Assembly (NCBI GenBank): GCA_944472135.2
Contig: OX235270.1
Span: 83,337,168-83,401,167 of the forward strand
Reading direction: 5' to 3'
DNA from: Trichobilharzia regenti
Lineage: Eukaryota > Platyhelminthes > Trematoda > Strigeidida > Schistosomatidae
Length of the DNA stretch: 64,000 nucleotides
The notes beneath the pieces were generated by a model. That model was not told the DNA's origin and did not search any database. It saw only the letters and a program-made list of their open reading frames with translations. The position numbers and the translations under genes are program-made. Below, one piece after another: positions 19,550 through 30,545 of the stretch. How positions within the stretch are numbered: position 1 is the stretch's first letter; each line of letters begins with the position of its first letter.

Positions 19550-20010
19550 GTGGGGGGATGGCGAAAGCCTTCGGGAAGCCAGGCAACCGATGTGGGGAAC
19601 CCGGAGTTAGTCTAAAATTCCCCAGGGAAATAATAAAAAATAAAAATATTGAAGTTATGTTTATGTCACCTCTTATCTTAAGAATCCTTGACTCAGCATG
19701 CCTGAGTCATGAACAGTTATCTAAACAAAATGTAAACCTGGTGAAAGAACGACGATTTAGGCATATTAGCAACAAGAAACTCTGCAAACCTATCAACCAA
19801 GGACCTTTAGCTCAACAAATATTCCAAAGAAAGTGGAGATGGACTGGACATACGATGAGGAGATCGTCAGGTGACATCGCGCACCAGACCATCGCTCAAG
19901 TGGAACTCTAATAGAGAACAACAAGTTAAGTGTCCGAGGGCGACACGGAGGAAATCGTGTGGGGAGAAGATGACATTTTACAACCAATCATAGGGCCAGC
20001 TAAGTAGGAT
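19550..20010 (+). mobile_element. RTE-type LINE, internally deleted
   Basis: The leader GCGAAAGCCTTCGGGAAGCC, as at 14640, is followed within about 150 bases by C-terminal LINE protein sequence: RKWRWTGHTMRRSSGDIAHQ. The endonuclease and RT core are missing. Confidence 0.6.
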
Positions 20011-20705
20011 TGGAGACAATATTTTTTTTTGTAGAATAAATTTGTAGACTTAAGCAAGTTTTTTTATGAATTAGTAGTTAATTGAGTTGAAAACAAAGTC
20101 TACATCAATAAATTCTCTCTTTTCAACTATACATACAATTTATTAGTTTACAGAGTTTCTCCTTTTTTCGCATTTTGGAAAATTCCAGTCAATTAATCGC
20201 ATTTTATTATTACTATTCAATGAATGCTTGAATTCATTTCAAACTAATCATTCAGTTATTGTGGAGCGTGAAAAAATGCATTGGGCAAAAGATCTGACTG
20301 TGATTACAGGAGTACAACACAAAAGTGAAAATGTTGGTTAGTATAAACGCGAAATGAATGCTTGCCTAACCAGCAATGGAATTTCAATGTTTTCTTTTAA
20401 TGGACACCCATACACGCAGATAGATGCAAAGAAAATAAGGTACTATTATTATTATAATTATTATCATTAATGTGAGCAATGATAAAGTACTTTTTTAGCC
20501 ATACCTTTTATTGTTGCTTAGCAGCAGCTAACAGCAGTTAGAAACTAATTCGTTCAAAAATTAGTGAAAGGCAGTCAGTGGGTGGTGTTGCTGTTGTTGT
20601 GTTTTTTTTATACAAAACACGATTCCTGAAATTCACAGGTTGTTTCATCTCTTCAAGTTAACAATTCATCTACCAGTAAGAATAAATACTTATGTTTATT
20701 TTGGC

Positions 20706-20707
<2 letters not shown>
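20011..20707. other. No gene seen
   Basis: AT-rich intronic sequence of gene 1 without recognised features. Confidence 0.4.

Positions 20708-20749
<42 letters not shown>
20708..20749. repeat. (AT)n microsatellite
   Basis: About 21 uninterrupted TA units. Confidence 0.95.
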
Positions 20750-20753
<4 letters not shown>

Positions 20754-20977
20754 AATTAATCATCCCACTATGATAAACAAACTGATCATTCGGAAAATGT
20801 TTTTGTACATCTCTGATTTTGTTATGAATGAAAGTTATTCACGTAATTTTTCAAGTGAAAGTTTACTTTGTTAACTCGTGTGATTGCCAACTAAATTGTA
20901 CTCAGTTAAACAGTAGGCTGATTTTACATTGTTTACTTATAATAATTATTGTTATTTATCATTATTATTCTCTAAAC

Positions 20978-21190
20978 GTCGGTGGCACAGCAGTAGAATG
21001 TTCGCCAACCACGTAGGTGGTTCGATCCCCAGTCGACGCACTCCTGCACCTCGCCAAACCAGTAATAAGACTGGTCAAGAGGGAAGGTCGGGCATGAGGC
21101 TAGCAACCCTATCCCCTAAAAATAAACACCACTGCTACCGAGACTTCAAGTCTCTAGCTTGAATCCCTATGTTCCACTAAGAACATAAAG
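20978..21190 (+). mobile_element. SINE-D (tRNA head fused to RTE ends), copy
   Basis: The head is CGTCGGTGGCACAGCAGTAG with B-box GTGGTTCGATCCCC. The middle is GGCATGAGGCTAGCAACCC … ACTGCTACCGAGACTTCAAG, matching the RTE 5' leader at 13610-13545. The tail TTGAATCCCTATGTTCC with AAAGGAATAA matches RTE 3' ends (10574-10600, 16264-16300). Other copies lie near 17.9, 23.2, 27.0/28.2, 29.2, 38.4, 42.3 and 45.6 kb. The arrangement suggests a non-autonomous partner of the RTE LINE. Confidence 0.75.
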
Positions 21191-21232
21191 GAATAAGAAA
21201 AATTTTCATACATTTGGTTCCCTTGTTAAATT

Positions 21233-21335
21233 TCGATAGAGGAAGAAAGACCAGGTAGTTTGCAACTGATGAGAACATGTGAAATAGAATGATGTCATTT
21301 TTTGCTGAGAATCTGGTCTTTCTTTCTCTATCGAA
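21233..21335. repeat. 24-bp inverted repeat
   Basis: TTTCGATAGAGGAAGAAAGA…(21233-21256) is the reverse complement of 21312-21335 with one mismatch, around a loop of about 55 bases. It sits between SINE-D and an RTE 3' end. Confidence 0.7.
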
Positions 21336-21339
21336 AAAA

Positions 21340-21830
21340 ATTACTATCCCCTTGGGTTCCAATGGCAACATAGGGCTTCGACAGCATATGTCCACTTCGT
21401 CCTGTTCTATGCGGTTACTTTTAGCTGCCCCCTCTCCACGATTACTCATGGTCTGTCATCTTCTCCTCACACGAGCTCCTCCATATCAGCCTCGGACACA
21501 CGTTCAATCCATCGTTTCCGATTTTGGTTCCTCTAAGTCGATGGTCTGGTGCGTGATGTCATTCGACGATCTCTTCAGCGTTTGGCCAATCCATTTCTAT
21601 TGTATTCAGGAAATTTGTTGACCAACAGGTTGTTGACTGGTTTACTCCCAGAGTTTATCGTTGTTGATTCTTTCCACCGACCATTTGATCTTCACTGTGG
21701 AGCTAGAGAAGGTAGCTGTTAATAAAGGCTTGCAGTGGCCTGTTGGAAACGCTTTTTGTCATGTGAGAAGTTTCTGACCAATATAGAAGAACTGACTGAC
21801 TTAACATTGGTGTTGAAAATCCTAATTTTG
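21340..21830 (-). mobile_element. RTE-type LINE 3' part, minus strand
   Basis: The minus strand holds the decayed C-terminal LINE region (homologous to 10579-11061 of the long copy) and the 3' end GAAGCCCTATGTTGCC at 21380-21360. It is broken near 21830-21840 by a SINE-A and further sequence, and resumes at about 22660. Confidence 0.65.
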
Positions 21831-21841
21831 TTCTTTATTTT

Positions 21842-22038
21842 TTTTAATTTTATTTTCTTATTTTTGATTACAGCTTGATTCCACACTGTATTTTTGGTAC
21901 AAGTATGGAATTTTCAGCGTGGATATCGGTAGCCCAAAATTCGCAGGCCAACCATAGATATCAGGTGTGCGTCGGCGTGGGCTCGAACCCCGGACCATGT
22001 GCATGGTCGGCGAGAGTCCTAACCACTGTGCCACCGAC
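21842..22038 (-). mobile_element. SINE-A, copy 5
   Basis: Minus-strand copy with head GTCGGTGGCACAGTGG at 22038, B-box GGGGTTCGAGCCC and an A-rich tail near 21842. It interrupts an RTE remnant. Confidence 0.88.
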
Positions 22039-22044
22039 ATCCTT

Positions 22045-22655
22045 AAAACAATAATCTTAAACTTTATGACAAGGGCATTCCTTGAGGTAGTGTTGTTCAT
22101 TCAAATATTACTTTCTGATAACACAAACAATGAGATCTTGCTCTTGACTGACTCCATAAGTATACCACTTTACCAACTCCAATGGATCTACGCACATCGG
22201 TTGTTAGACGCAGGTTTCCCGTAAAAGGGTGCAGAAACACAACTCAGTGTTTATGAAGGAGCAGATTTATGAGAAGGATCTAGTCGATAGTGGTCATTTT
22301 GCTTCTACAACTTCTTCCTTCAAAGTTATCTATGATGAAAAAACAACCTTTCAAAATCAGTGTCCTCCTGGTCTGTTTCTAAGCCTATATCTATTGAAAT
22401 ATAGGAGCCAAAGATGTATATACGTCAGAGGTTTGTCCAACAACAGCTCTTGTGGTCTTAATCTCTTCGTTGAATTTAAAAATATCCTACACTTCTTACG
22501 TAATATCACCTCTTCTATGTCTACATACTCATTCAGATTTGTTCCTTAGGCATTTTGTCCCATGCCTCAACTCATTGATCATAATTGTTCACCCTTATTA
22601 TACTTCCATTGATTTTGATCCTAGCAAGTTCGCATTTATTTGACGAGTTTCCATG
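22045..22655. other. Unassigned insert within RTE remnant
   Basis: About 600 bases between the SINE-A and the resumption of the RTE remnant. The plus-strand frame at 22229-22549 has no recognisable domain. Confidence 0.35.
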
Positions 22656-22659
22656 TTGC

Positions 22660-23115
22660 AGAGTGCAGAAAATTCTCAAACTGGTTTCAGAGTGATGGAT
22701 GTCTGCACTGCCTTACTGGTTCCGGCTGGTCTTGACAACCTACTCCGTGCTGTCACCCTTAGTTGAAACGATGCTTAGTAGATGAGTGAAGGAAGTGACC
22801 TCTTTCAAATTTCTCCCGTTGATCGTGACTGGTGCTTGTAGCTGTTGGTTGGTTATTTTTATCACCAATGCCTTCTCTATGTTTACTTGAAGTCCTGTCT
22901 TTGCTGATTTCACTCACCTGTTAGTTTTCTCCTGTAAGTCTTCGAGTTTGTCTGATATTAGGCATCAAACGTCTGTGAAGTCCGTATCTCATAGAATCTT
23001 CTTATCGGTCTAACGCATTCCTATCTTTTCGCATCCCACACATAGCGTGCTGCATAATTCACTACACCACAATCATTGTTATCACCAGTGATAAAAGGTA
23101 GCCTTGTTTCACTCC
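22660..23115 (-). mobile_element. RTE-type LINE RT region, minus strand
   Basis: Homologous in order to 11080-11340 of the long RTE copy: a segment equivalent to the post-RT region, then sequence coding for MKITNQQLQAPVTINGRN-like residues and the HVNIDKTE-like block upstream. It is heavily mutated and is the continuation of 21340-21830. Confidence 0.6.
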
Positions 23116-23139
23116 AGTCTTCACTATTTGTTCTGTATT

Positions 23140-23275
23140 CCATTTACGTTCCCAGTGGAACATATGCCTTCAACCTTGCGCTTCTAAGTTTTTATACAAT
23201 TTGTGTTATTTCTACGTTGTGGGTGTGTTTAGCCTCACGCTCAGTCTACCCTCTTTATCGAGCTTACTTCCAATT
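23140..23275 (-). mobile_element. SINE-D partial copy
   Basis: The tail GTTCCACTGGGAACGT and middle GCGTGAGGCTAAACACACCC are recognisable on the minus strand. The tRNA-like head is absent. Confidence 0.4.
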
Positions 23276-24012
23276 AATATAATATAATATCACAAACCAA
23301 ATGCACGGCTGACGTGCATTTAGGCAGATAAAAGATGTGATATTACTTACCATTTAGGTGGAGTGTTTAAATTTCACACTACTAGTGTGATCAGTTCTAA
23401 AGCGTTAATCTTATTTGCTTTTTGTAACTGAGGAACGTATAGAAGTTAGACGGTTAGAACTCAGTTAATCTGAACAGATTTCTCGTTTACCTTGGCTAGA
23501 AGCCACATTTATTTCGTGGGGGATGATGATTATAGTACTCAATAGTCCAGGTTGGGTTGGGTGGAGCAGAGACTCGAATCTAGAAGCCGTTGGTAAAAAG
23601 GTGGTGATTCATATATATATATATAGTGGTGGATTGGATGTATTCTGCGACTAGTTTTCACTTCGTGAGATCGTGCCTGTTGCTCCTTAATTTGAAGTAG
23701 TACTGCATTTCACCTCTGTACCACTGACTCCAGACTAATGACTTACTATTGCAACCAGTATTGATATCATTTTATTTTATTTTGAATATAGAGATTAACG
23801 GTGTGCAATTCTTCGCCCGCACACACACATTTTCTAAAGTACAGATCCTTTTTACTATATACCATGTCACTATAACCCTTGTTCCAACTCTTTCATCAAA
23901 ATCAGATTATAAAAGTATACATGCAGACACATAGTTGACAGTGGTATAACGACAAGGACTAAAGATAAATTTGTGAACCTTTTCAGTAAAATCCTAATTA
24001 AACTTCATTTGA
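23276..24012. other. No gene seen
   Basis: AT-rich intronic sequence with a short TA run at about 23611-23625. Confidence 0.4.
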
Positions 24013-24838
24013 TTTCAAATGAATGATTACTGAACAAAGATTATTCTTTTCAATAACCCCTTCATCATAAGGTTCTGCAGTTACATATATAAAGGCGTAG
24101 TGTGGTGAGAGCTGGCTGTTAGTCGAAATCGGTGGACAGTAATTTACGTCAATGTTTATGTCCCCAATATTGGTCGTGAGAAAAATGAGAACAAATGCTT
24201 TGCGAAGGCGGATACAGTTAACATCCTATAGATGATCTGACATTCAAGAAACAGCCACAAAGAGATGCAAGGTTAACTTTCTGTGAGAAACAACCAATCA
24301 CAAGACTGTGTTTTTCTGCTAACAATAATCTATAATAATGTCCATGAAAATCTATAAATATTTGTTGATTTCCTTAATAAATGATCTGTTGCTAATATTA
24401 GACCATCTGGTCCAAACTGACCACAAAGCCAGCATTGAAGAATCCTTTTCTATCATCTACCGGGTAACAAACAAGTTGCCAAAAACATCGAGGCAATAGC
24501 GATTCGCGTGAAACAACCAGTGCTTTATTTGCAGAAGAAACAAGTCCAGCAACTACTACTACTACCCTAGCCAGTCTTCAGTAGATAATATGAATTCATG
24601 AATTTGTACTTTATTATCTTTCCCAATTTTTCTGATATTCAGTGTGTTGATGCTATTGAACTGTAATCCAGTGATATTAGTATGATTGATTCGATGTTAC
24701 TTAAACGATATTAACATTGTTAATAACACTAATTCATTCACTATTATGTATATATAGCTCTAGAACTTGATGAAGAAGGGGTTGTCGAAAAGAATATTCT
24801 TTGTTTAGTAATCATTCTCTTGAAAAAATCTTAATGGG
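24013..24838 (+). mobile_element. Palindromic PLE remnant with LTR fragment inside
   Basis: Arms 24013-24095 and 24752-24838 are reverse complements (GAATGATTACTGAACAAAG with CTTTGTTTAGTAATCATTC). Between them, 24410-24560 encodes the PLE nuclease tail: HKASIEESFSIIYRVTNKLP, then AIAIRVKQPVLYLQKKQ. An LTR-like fragment at 24101-24395 lies between the left arm and the coding tail. Confidence 0.7.
24101..24395 (+). mobile_element. LTR fragment related to 37776-38070
   Basis: It starts TGTGGTGAGAGC and shares AACAACCAATCACAAGACTG, a TATAAATA box and AATAAATGATCTGTTGC with the solo LTR at 37776-38070. The last 25-30 bases of the LTR are missing. Confidence 0.65.
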
Positions 24839-25324
24839 CACTTTTAATCATTTGATTTCTTTCATTGGTTTTTGTTTTACTTTGATTAATATTCATGACG
24901 GAAACAATTTTGAATATAAATATAATTTCGATATTTTCATTTTGATTATATAACTAGGATGGTTCAGCTCGGTTCGCTCAGTTTTTTACTAGCACAGTTT
25001 TTACAGATGTCTATTTTTCCCTCGGCTCCCAGTGACTGTTGTACTATTCGGTTGAATCGTCATCAGAATTCACTTAAACTGCAAGCATAACTTTGTAGAA
25101 ATTTAGTTGGTTTCAAAGCAGATTTTGTGAAAACTAGTGATCTGAAGGTGTTAACTTCAATTTCTAGCGGGATGATTGTCGATGGATGCCGTTGAAGAAT
25201 CCCACACAGTTACGAAATACCTGTCCAGTAACTCTGGTTATGTGGATTCGTGATGAAATCCTACCTTACCGTTATCAATTCTTTTCTTTCAGTTCATTAA
25301 AGATGCCCATTAAAAATTTAAAAC

Positions 25325-26540
25325 ACTGATTAATGAACAAAGAATATTATGCCAGTCAAATTCATCATCCAGTTCTACATTTATATTTAAAGATTATTAT
25401 TTAAAGATCGACTGTTACTATTGAGAACATTAATTCATTTTTAAATAACATTGAAGTACCTAGACTGGCTACCTCCAATTGTATCTATCAATTCAACTGT
25501 TTCTGTGGAGCCATTTATATGGTCCATCCCCCTAGGAACTTCACTTTTCGTGTTCAGGAACACCCATCAGTATGGTAAATTAAAGGTGTTGTTACAAATT
25601 TCAACAGTTCTGTAGTGGATTACATCTCACAAACAGGCCACAACGATAGCTGGCACTGAACAGTCTTTGATGATATTAGATAGTTGGAGGCGATCGGCAG
25701 GAAGCCTACGACCTAGGTCTCGTGCTAGTTGGCACTAACCAGTCAACAAGGTGTATCTGCAACCTTGAAGGGACTCATGTCCTTTCTGAGATTCGAACCC
25801 GCGTCACCCAGTGCCAACTGCAGTCAGAGACCTTACCACTGAGCTATTCGCACTCACGATTGACCTCCTGTAGGATTGTAGTGGGTATTTTGATCGGACA
25901 CTAATAACTAGTATGACGTGTGCAGTCCTTTCTTTGGTGCAGACTAAATTCTATCACTCAGGTTTCCAATGTGGCCACCATTCTAGGTAGCTCGCCATCA
26001 CGGTGCACATTGATTTGATGCTATTAGATAGTTAGAGGCAATCGGCAGGAATTCACTGATAGAATTCAGTCGGCACCAAAGAAGGACTAGAAACGTCGCA
26101 CTGGTTACTAGTGTGCAGTCAAAATATTGAACAGTCTTTCTCTATCGTCTATCTAGTACCGAACAAATTACCAATTGACTCTGACTACCCAACACTCCAA
26201 GCACCAGAGGCCATTTCAGTTCGATTAAATCAACCGTAGCGCTGTGTAACAAAGTGACAGATCCAGACAGCCACCATTGCTAACTTGGCCTTCTGTTGGA
26301 CGTATAAATTCATAAATCCTGTTTTACCATCCTTGATTTGATGAAGTGACATTCAATCAGTTCAGTGTTATAATAGTGCCCATTATCTCTCTATTACTGA
26401 TGCTTTTGGATTGTAATCACCTATCGATACTATTGATTCAATTTAATTTAAAACAGCATTATTAACAATCATTCTTTAATTATTACTGTCGTATGAATTA
26501 CGGAGAATAATATCCTTTGTTTAGTAATCAGTATTTTATT
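25325..26540 (+). mobile_element. Palindromic PLE split by a SINE-B
   Basis: Inverted arms at 25325-25445 and about 26400-26540 flank a PLE C-terminus. The GIY-YIG core is at 25446-25670 (YQFNCFCGAIYM…FTFRVQEH, then YISQTGHNDSWH). It stops at a SINE-B-related insertion and continues at 26125 with IEQSFSIVYLVPNKLP and EAISVRLNQP. The insertion is therefore younger than the PLE. Confidence 0.7.
25672..26125 (-). mobile_element. SINE-B related insertion
   Basis: On the minus strand the tRNA head GCGAATAGCTCAGTGGTAAG and B-box GCGGGTTCGAATCTC are followed by a decayed hammerhead. The ribozyme has lost its CTGATGA core (TTGACTGG…) but keeps the GCAC-GAGACC-TAGGTC segment. The flank carries the module GTGCACCGTGATGGCGAGCT and the CACCAAAGAAAGGACT leader. 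A second, partial inverted end sits at 26017-26055. Confidence 0.7.
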
Positions 26541-27000
26541 TTACTTTTACCTGTTACTTATATTTATTCCATCACGTAACATAACTCAACTAATATGAAC
26601 TTAATGATAGTTCAAGTTTAAACGGATATTTAAGTTGCAGCAAGATTTGAATCAATAACTTTCTGTAAATTGATTTACGAAACTCACTTTTTAAGCAGAT
26701 AACTCCCTTTAGTTATAGTCTACATATGCGTTTAGCATACATCAAGATATGTGGCAATCTTGAAAATAATTTTTAGACAGAAAATAACTTAACGAAGAGT
26801 GACATTCTGTTAAGGTACTACATACATAAACATATTCATATTAGTTACTTAAAGAGTTAGCAACAGGAAGTCATTAAAAATAAATTTGTTTTGTTAAGTT
26901 GAATATGATTGAATGTTGAGATTATCATCAGTGTTATTATTGTCATCATTATCGTTAAGTTGGCTAATTCACTTAGTCTCTTATCCCCAAACTTCTTCTA

Positions 27001-27121
27001 TTCCTTCACGTTCTGAGTGGAACACAGCGGGGCTTCAAGCTTGAGCTTTGAAGATTCACTAGCAGTGGTGTTGATTTTTTTTAACGGGTGGGATTGCTAG
27101 CCTTTCACCCTACTTTCCTTC
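27001..27121 (-). mobile_element. SINE-D, 3' part, cut by a PLE insertion
   Basis: The minus-strand tail CTTGAAGCCCCGCTGTGTTCC and middle GAAAGGCTAGCAATCCCACCC are present. The head lies beyond the PLE at about 28200-28300, with GGTTCGACCTCCTGAC on the plus strand marking the sequence around the B-box region. PLE insertion split the element. Confidence 0.55.
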
Positions 27122-27150
27122 TTTAAACAAAGCAAGAACTACAGTTTTAG

Positions 27151-27206
27151 CAGAATAAATTGGTACCATCTTTTATTTCGTTGCCTTCTCGTCAGCTGCT
27201 TACAGA
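27151..27206 (-). ncRNA. PLE hammerhead, left end
   Basis: On the minus strand: AGCAG, CTGACGA, GAAGGCAAC, GAAATAAA, loop, TTTAT, T, CTGCT. Helix I AGCAG/CTGCT and helix III ATAAA/TTTAT are clear, and the cleavage triplet is ATT. Helix II retains only the closing G-C pair. Confidence 0.6.
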
Positions 27207-27412
27207 CCAAAAACATTATTAAATATATCTACAACAGCAATTTTAACATACTTGCACAGAGTTCATTTCAAACTAAAAATCAATCGATCAATATATGCAT
27301 ACAGTAATTGTATATATGTAATATTAAACACTATTCCGAACAATAATGATCATACCCAATGGAAAATTTTCAGCATTACTCATTCAGATGAAAGAGAGAT
27401 GAAAATATCTAG

Positions 27413-28020
27413 TTACCAGGGCAAAGAAAGACTGATAACTGTTTCTTTCTGAGCGCACAAATCAGGTTTCAGACGCTTGATGGAAATGGCTTCAGCAAAC
27501 TTGAGGAGGATTGAGCTCTTTTTCCCATTGGTAATTTTGTACGACTTTTCGACGTCCACCTCATGACCAACCAGTGTCAAGCAGATGCCTGGCGATGACA
27601 CTGTTTAAAGCATTCGTTCCCTTTAGACATAAAATTTTTGGTACATGTTCAGAAAATCGTAGATGTGCCCTTCTTTCTGTCGTTCCAATGTAACTGCTCC
27701 AGCAGATACATGTAAATTTGTATATACAGTTGGAGTTAACATGAGAAGGATATCTATCGATTTTTGATTGCACCAAAATAACAAGTTGTTCGATAGACAG
27801 GGACGAGCTTAGCTGCAGGATAGGCTATGGCTAGTGATGTACTCAGCCTTCTATTGATCACTGCTGTAGTGTTTTCACCTTTATAATCAAGCTGAATGTG
27901 GATTGGCTTTTTACCAACTGTGATTTTTTTTACATCTGTGACTTCAGATCTTCCATACTTGTTGATGAACCTTTGAGGGTACCCACTGCTCTTCAATATC
28001 TTTTCAAGAAACTCAAATTC
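27413..28020 (-). pseudogene. PLE RT thumb and GIY-YIG tail
   Basis: From 28020 leftward the thumb reads EQEFEFLEKILKSSGYPQRF and INKYGRSEV. The GIY-YIG core follows (YKFTCICWSSYIGTTERRAH, then LRFSEHVPK, 27561-27776). The nuclease tail is KFAEAISIKRLKPDLCAQKE, ending LSLPW (27413-27601). Frame changes near 27770 and 27590 and loss of the RT palm make it inactive. The same terminal block occurs in the other PLE copies. Confidence 0.8.
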
Positions 28021-28024
28021 TTGC

Positions 28025-28027
<3 letters not shown>

Positions 28028-28071
<44 letters not shown>
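28028..28071. repeat. (AT)n microsatellite
   Basis: About 21 AT units at the inner edge of the PLE right arm. Confidence 0.95.
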
Positions 28072-28073
<2 letters not shown>

Positions 28074-28087
28074 GTCTTTCGCCTGTA

Positions 28088-28139
28088 AGCAGCTGACGAC
28101 AAGGCAACGAAATAAAAGATGGTACCAATTTATTCTGCT
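28088..28139 (+). ncRNA. PLE hammerhead, right end
   Basis: Helix I is 28088-28092 with 28135-28139. The core CTGACGA is at 28093-28099, GAAA at 28109-28112 and helix III is 28112-28116 with 28129-28133. The G closing helix II in the left copy is C here, so this copy is probably less active. Confidence 0.55.
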
Positions 28140-28540
28140 AAAACTGTAGTTCTTGCTTTGTTCAAATTCATTAATGGGAATAAATGTATGAAATTTCCTT
28201 TTTTACGCGGCTTACTACCAGGTAAAGCGACGTTAAAGAGTACGTCGGCTTGGGTTCGACCTCCTGACAAAATGCGGCGTGATTGGTGAGTATTCTACGC
28301 ACTACTGTTTATAACTTATTCTGATTAACTGATATTTTGTTTATACTTTTAACGAATGGTTTAAATTATTTTGCGCAAAATTTGAATCAGTGAAATTTAT
28401 GATGATATTTCATGTCTTGGTTAATTGTTCGAGAAAAGTGTAAAGGCCTTTTTTAGGGAGTAGTATATCAAATAATTTTTACATGGTTAGTATGAAGATG
28501 AAATTATCATTTAGCAAAAAAAAAATGCTTTAACACTTAC

Positions 28541-28713
28541 CCCTTTCATATCGAGGTGAAAAATAATCCGTTTTTCTGGCTGCATTTATATCATCCAGTG
28601 TACCTAATCTTCTGTCTTTTTCTACTTTTAATGCCTCTTCAAGAGTGTTTTCAAGAGCGGCCATAAGAGCTAGATTACGACCACCTGTGTGTTCGTAGAC
28701 ACCACGAAGAGTT
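28541..28713 (-). CDS. Gene 1, penultimate exon
   Basis: Minus-strand exon of 173 nt with acceptor TTTTTAAATTCTAG and donor GTAAGT. It reads TLRGVYEHTGGRNLALMAAL, then ENTLEEALKVEKDRRLGTL, DDINAARKTDYFSPRYER. It takes one base from the previous exon's split codon and leaves one base for the next. Both phases match the neighbouring exons. It has balanced coding composition and no similarity to the mobile elements here. Function unknown. Confidence 0.75.
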
Positions 28714-29158
28714 CTAGAATTTAAAAACAATGTTCAAAACAATACTTTTTTTCAATTTAACATGTAACTGTGCATTAAGAAGGCATCAATCTACTCTACC
28801 ATACCTCGGTAAAGCACGCAGAAAATAAGCGAACAGAAGAATAGTCAAATTACTACAATGGGCAACTTTATGTGTAGGAAAAGGTAACCCAGCGAATGAT
28901 AGTAATATTGAGAATTCCAAAGCTTCTAAAAACGACAAACGATGGTATCAAACCAGTGCTTCCTAGCATCATGAAGACGCCAACCAGTCAGTCCATACTA
29001 CCATGCATGCCTAAAACCAACAGTTAATGGATTGATGGGATGGTAGTATTTTGCATCTGATCAAAATAAGTTATGTAAAATGGCATCAACCATCAATGAT
29101 TTGTACCCGAAACATTTATTTCATCAATATAAACAGATGTGAATCAAACTTGTTTTCA

Positions 29159-29390
29159 TTTATTCGAGTTCTGAGTGGAACATAGGGTTTAAAACTTTTG
29201 AAGTTGTGTTAGCACCATTATCTTTTCTGTGAAGTGGAGTTGTGTCAGCCCCATGCCTAACCTTCCCTCTTTTTCGGCTTACTGTCGACAAGTAAATTAG
29301 GCGAGGTTTAGGAGTTTGCCAGCCGAGAATCGTATCCAAACCTCCTGCGTGGTTGGCAACCATTCTGTCATGGAATGATAAATTTGAATG
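29159..29390 (-). mobile_element. SINE-D copy
   Basis: Minus strand: the head region ends in GGTTGCCAACCACGCAGGAGG, a diverged B-box GGATACGATTCTCGG follows, then GGCATGGGGCTGACACAAC and the tail CCCTATGTTCCACTCAG. Confidence 0.6.
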
Positions 29391-30039
29391 GCTGATGTTT
29401 ATTTATAGAAAAATGAAAGGAATCATAATTATTGGACTTTTACGGGTTATACACTGAGCAAATACAAAAGGATTTTACTTGGTTATGAAATGAATTTAAT
29501 GAATAATTTCAGCTAGGATTTAGGTGATGGGTTTCAGTTCATTTTCGTTTTATTTCTGCATATTGTAAGTTGTTTAGACGAGGAAAAATCCCAGTAATTA
29601 TAGAAACACAGACAATAACAGTCTTGCAAGAGATCCTGTATATCCACAAATTTCCAAACGTTGCTTCCTTGAGATTTCGTTGATACCAAATGAGATTGCA
29701 TCAGGAACTGGTTTCAGTTAGAGAAACAGTAAAATTCAAGGTTTACACAACAACTGTATCGTCCTAGTTAATCACTACGTACCCATAACCTATTCAGGGA
29801 TTGAATCCAGGATCTTTGGTTTACAACCATGTGACTAAGTCATCATTCAGCCGCAATTCAACGACCCGTGAATTCCAAATTCAGCCAATTGGCGATATCG
29901 ATAAAGTCATTTCCAGAGGCTATTACATGTATTTATATTTACTAGAACATGTAACAGTTCAAGTGTTGGTTTGTAGGGATTTGATTGGTTGCAGGATTTC
30001 ATCATGAGCTGACATCAGTTAGAGAACCATTGGAAAACC

Positions 30040-30190
30040 TGGGAGTACTGGACAGCTGCTTCCTCCTAGTTTGGGACTCTTCATCAATACGCACCCACCG
30101 GGGTTCGGACCCAGGACCTTCTGGTTACAAGGCGAGCCAGCTCGTATTCCATTAAGCCACTGGGACCCGATCTAATGGCCCATGAGTTCT
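30040..30190 (-). mobile_element. SINE-C (tRNA head plus hammerhead), minus copy
   Basis: Minus strand: head GGGTCCCAGTGGCTTAATGG, B-box TGGGTCCGAACCCC, then a hammerhead body and the tail GGTTCTCTAACTGATGTCAG. It forms an inverted pair with 30325-30545 around a spacer that recurs at 51.0-51.1 kb. Confidence 0.75.
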
Positions 30191-30324
30191 AACTTCTGCC
30201 AATTCATGACATAGCACGACTCCTCGGCGAGTATTTGTCCTCACAGCCGACCTGCTGCACCCTACTGGTCACGACTTCTCACTAGAACCCGAGGTAACTA
30301 CCTACCTGAATACCGTGAATTATC

Positions 30325-30545
30325 AGAAGTTAGAATTCATGGGCCATTGGATCGGGTCCCAGTTGCCTAACGGAATACGAGCAGGCTCGCCTTGTAACCA
30401 GAAGGTCCTGGGTCCGAACCCGGGTGGGTGCGTACTGATGAAGAGTCCCAAACTAGGAGGAAGCAGCTGTCCAGTACTCCCAGGTTTTCCAATGGATCTC
30501 TAACTGATGTCAGTCATGATGAAATCCTCGAATCAATCAAACAGA
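30325..30545 (+). mobile_element. SINE-C, plus copy
   Basis: The head is GGGTCCCAGTTGCCTAACGG, B-box CTGGGTCCGAACCCG, hammerhead body 30432-30477, and tail CTCTAACTGATGTCAG … AATCAATCAAAC. Confidence 0.8.
30432..30477 (+). ncRNA. Hammerhead-derived fold in SINE-C
   Basis: Helix I is GTACTG (30432-30437) with CAGTAC (30472-30477). The core is ATGAAGA (30438-30444), where only the first base departs from CTGANGA. Helix II is GTCC…GGA, then GAAG, loop, and the GTC cleavage triplet at 30469-30471. The copy at 50843-50887 keeps GAAAC and a better helix III. Confidence 0.65.

Larger units (their letters stand above)
27122..28193 (-). mobile_element. Palindromic PLE with hammerhead-bearing ends
   Basis: Ends 27122-27217 and 28070-28165 are reverse complements with few mismatches. 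Between them lies a minus-strand PLE C-terminus. The flanks TTTCCTT(C/T)TT at 27114 and 28194 look like a short target duplication. Each end carries a hammerhead fold. An (AT)n run at 28028-28071 separates the right arm from the coding part. Confidence 0.75.
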
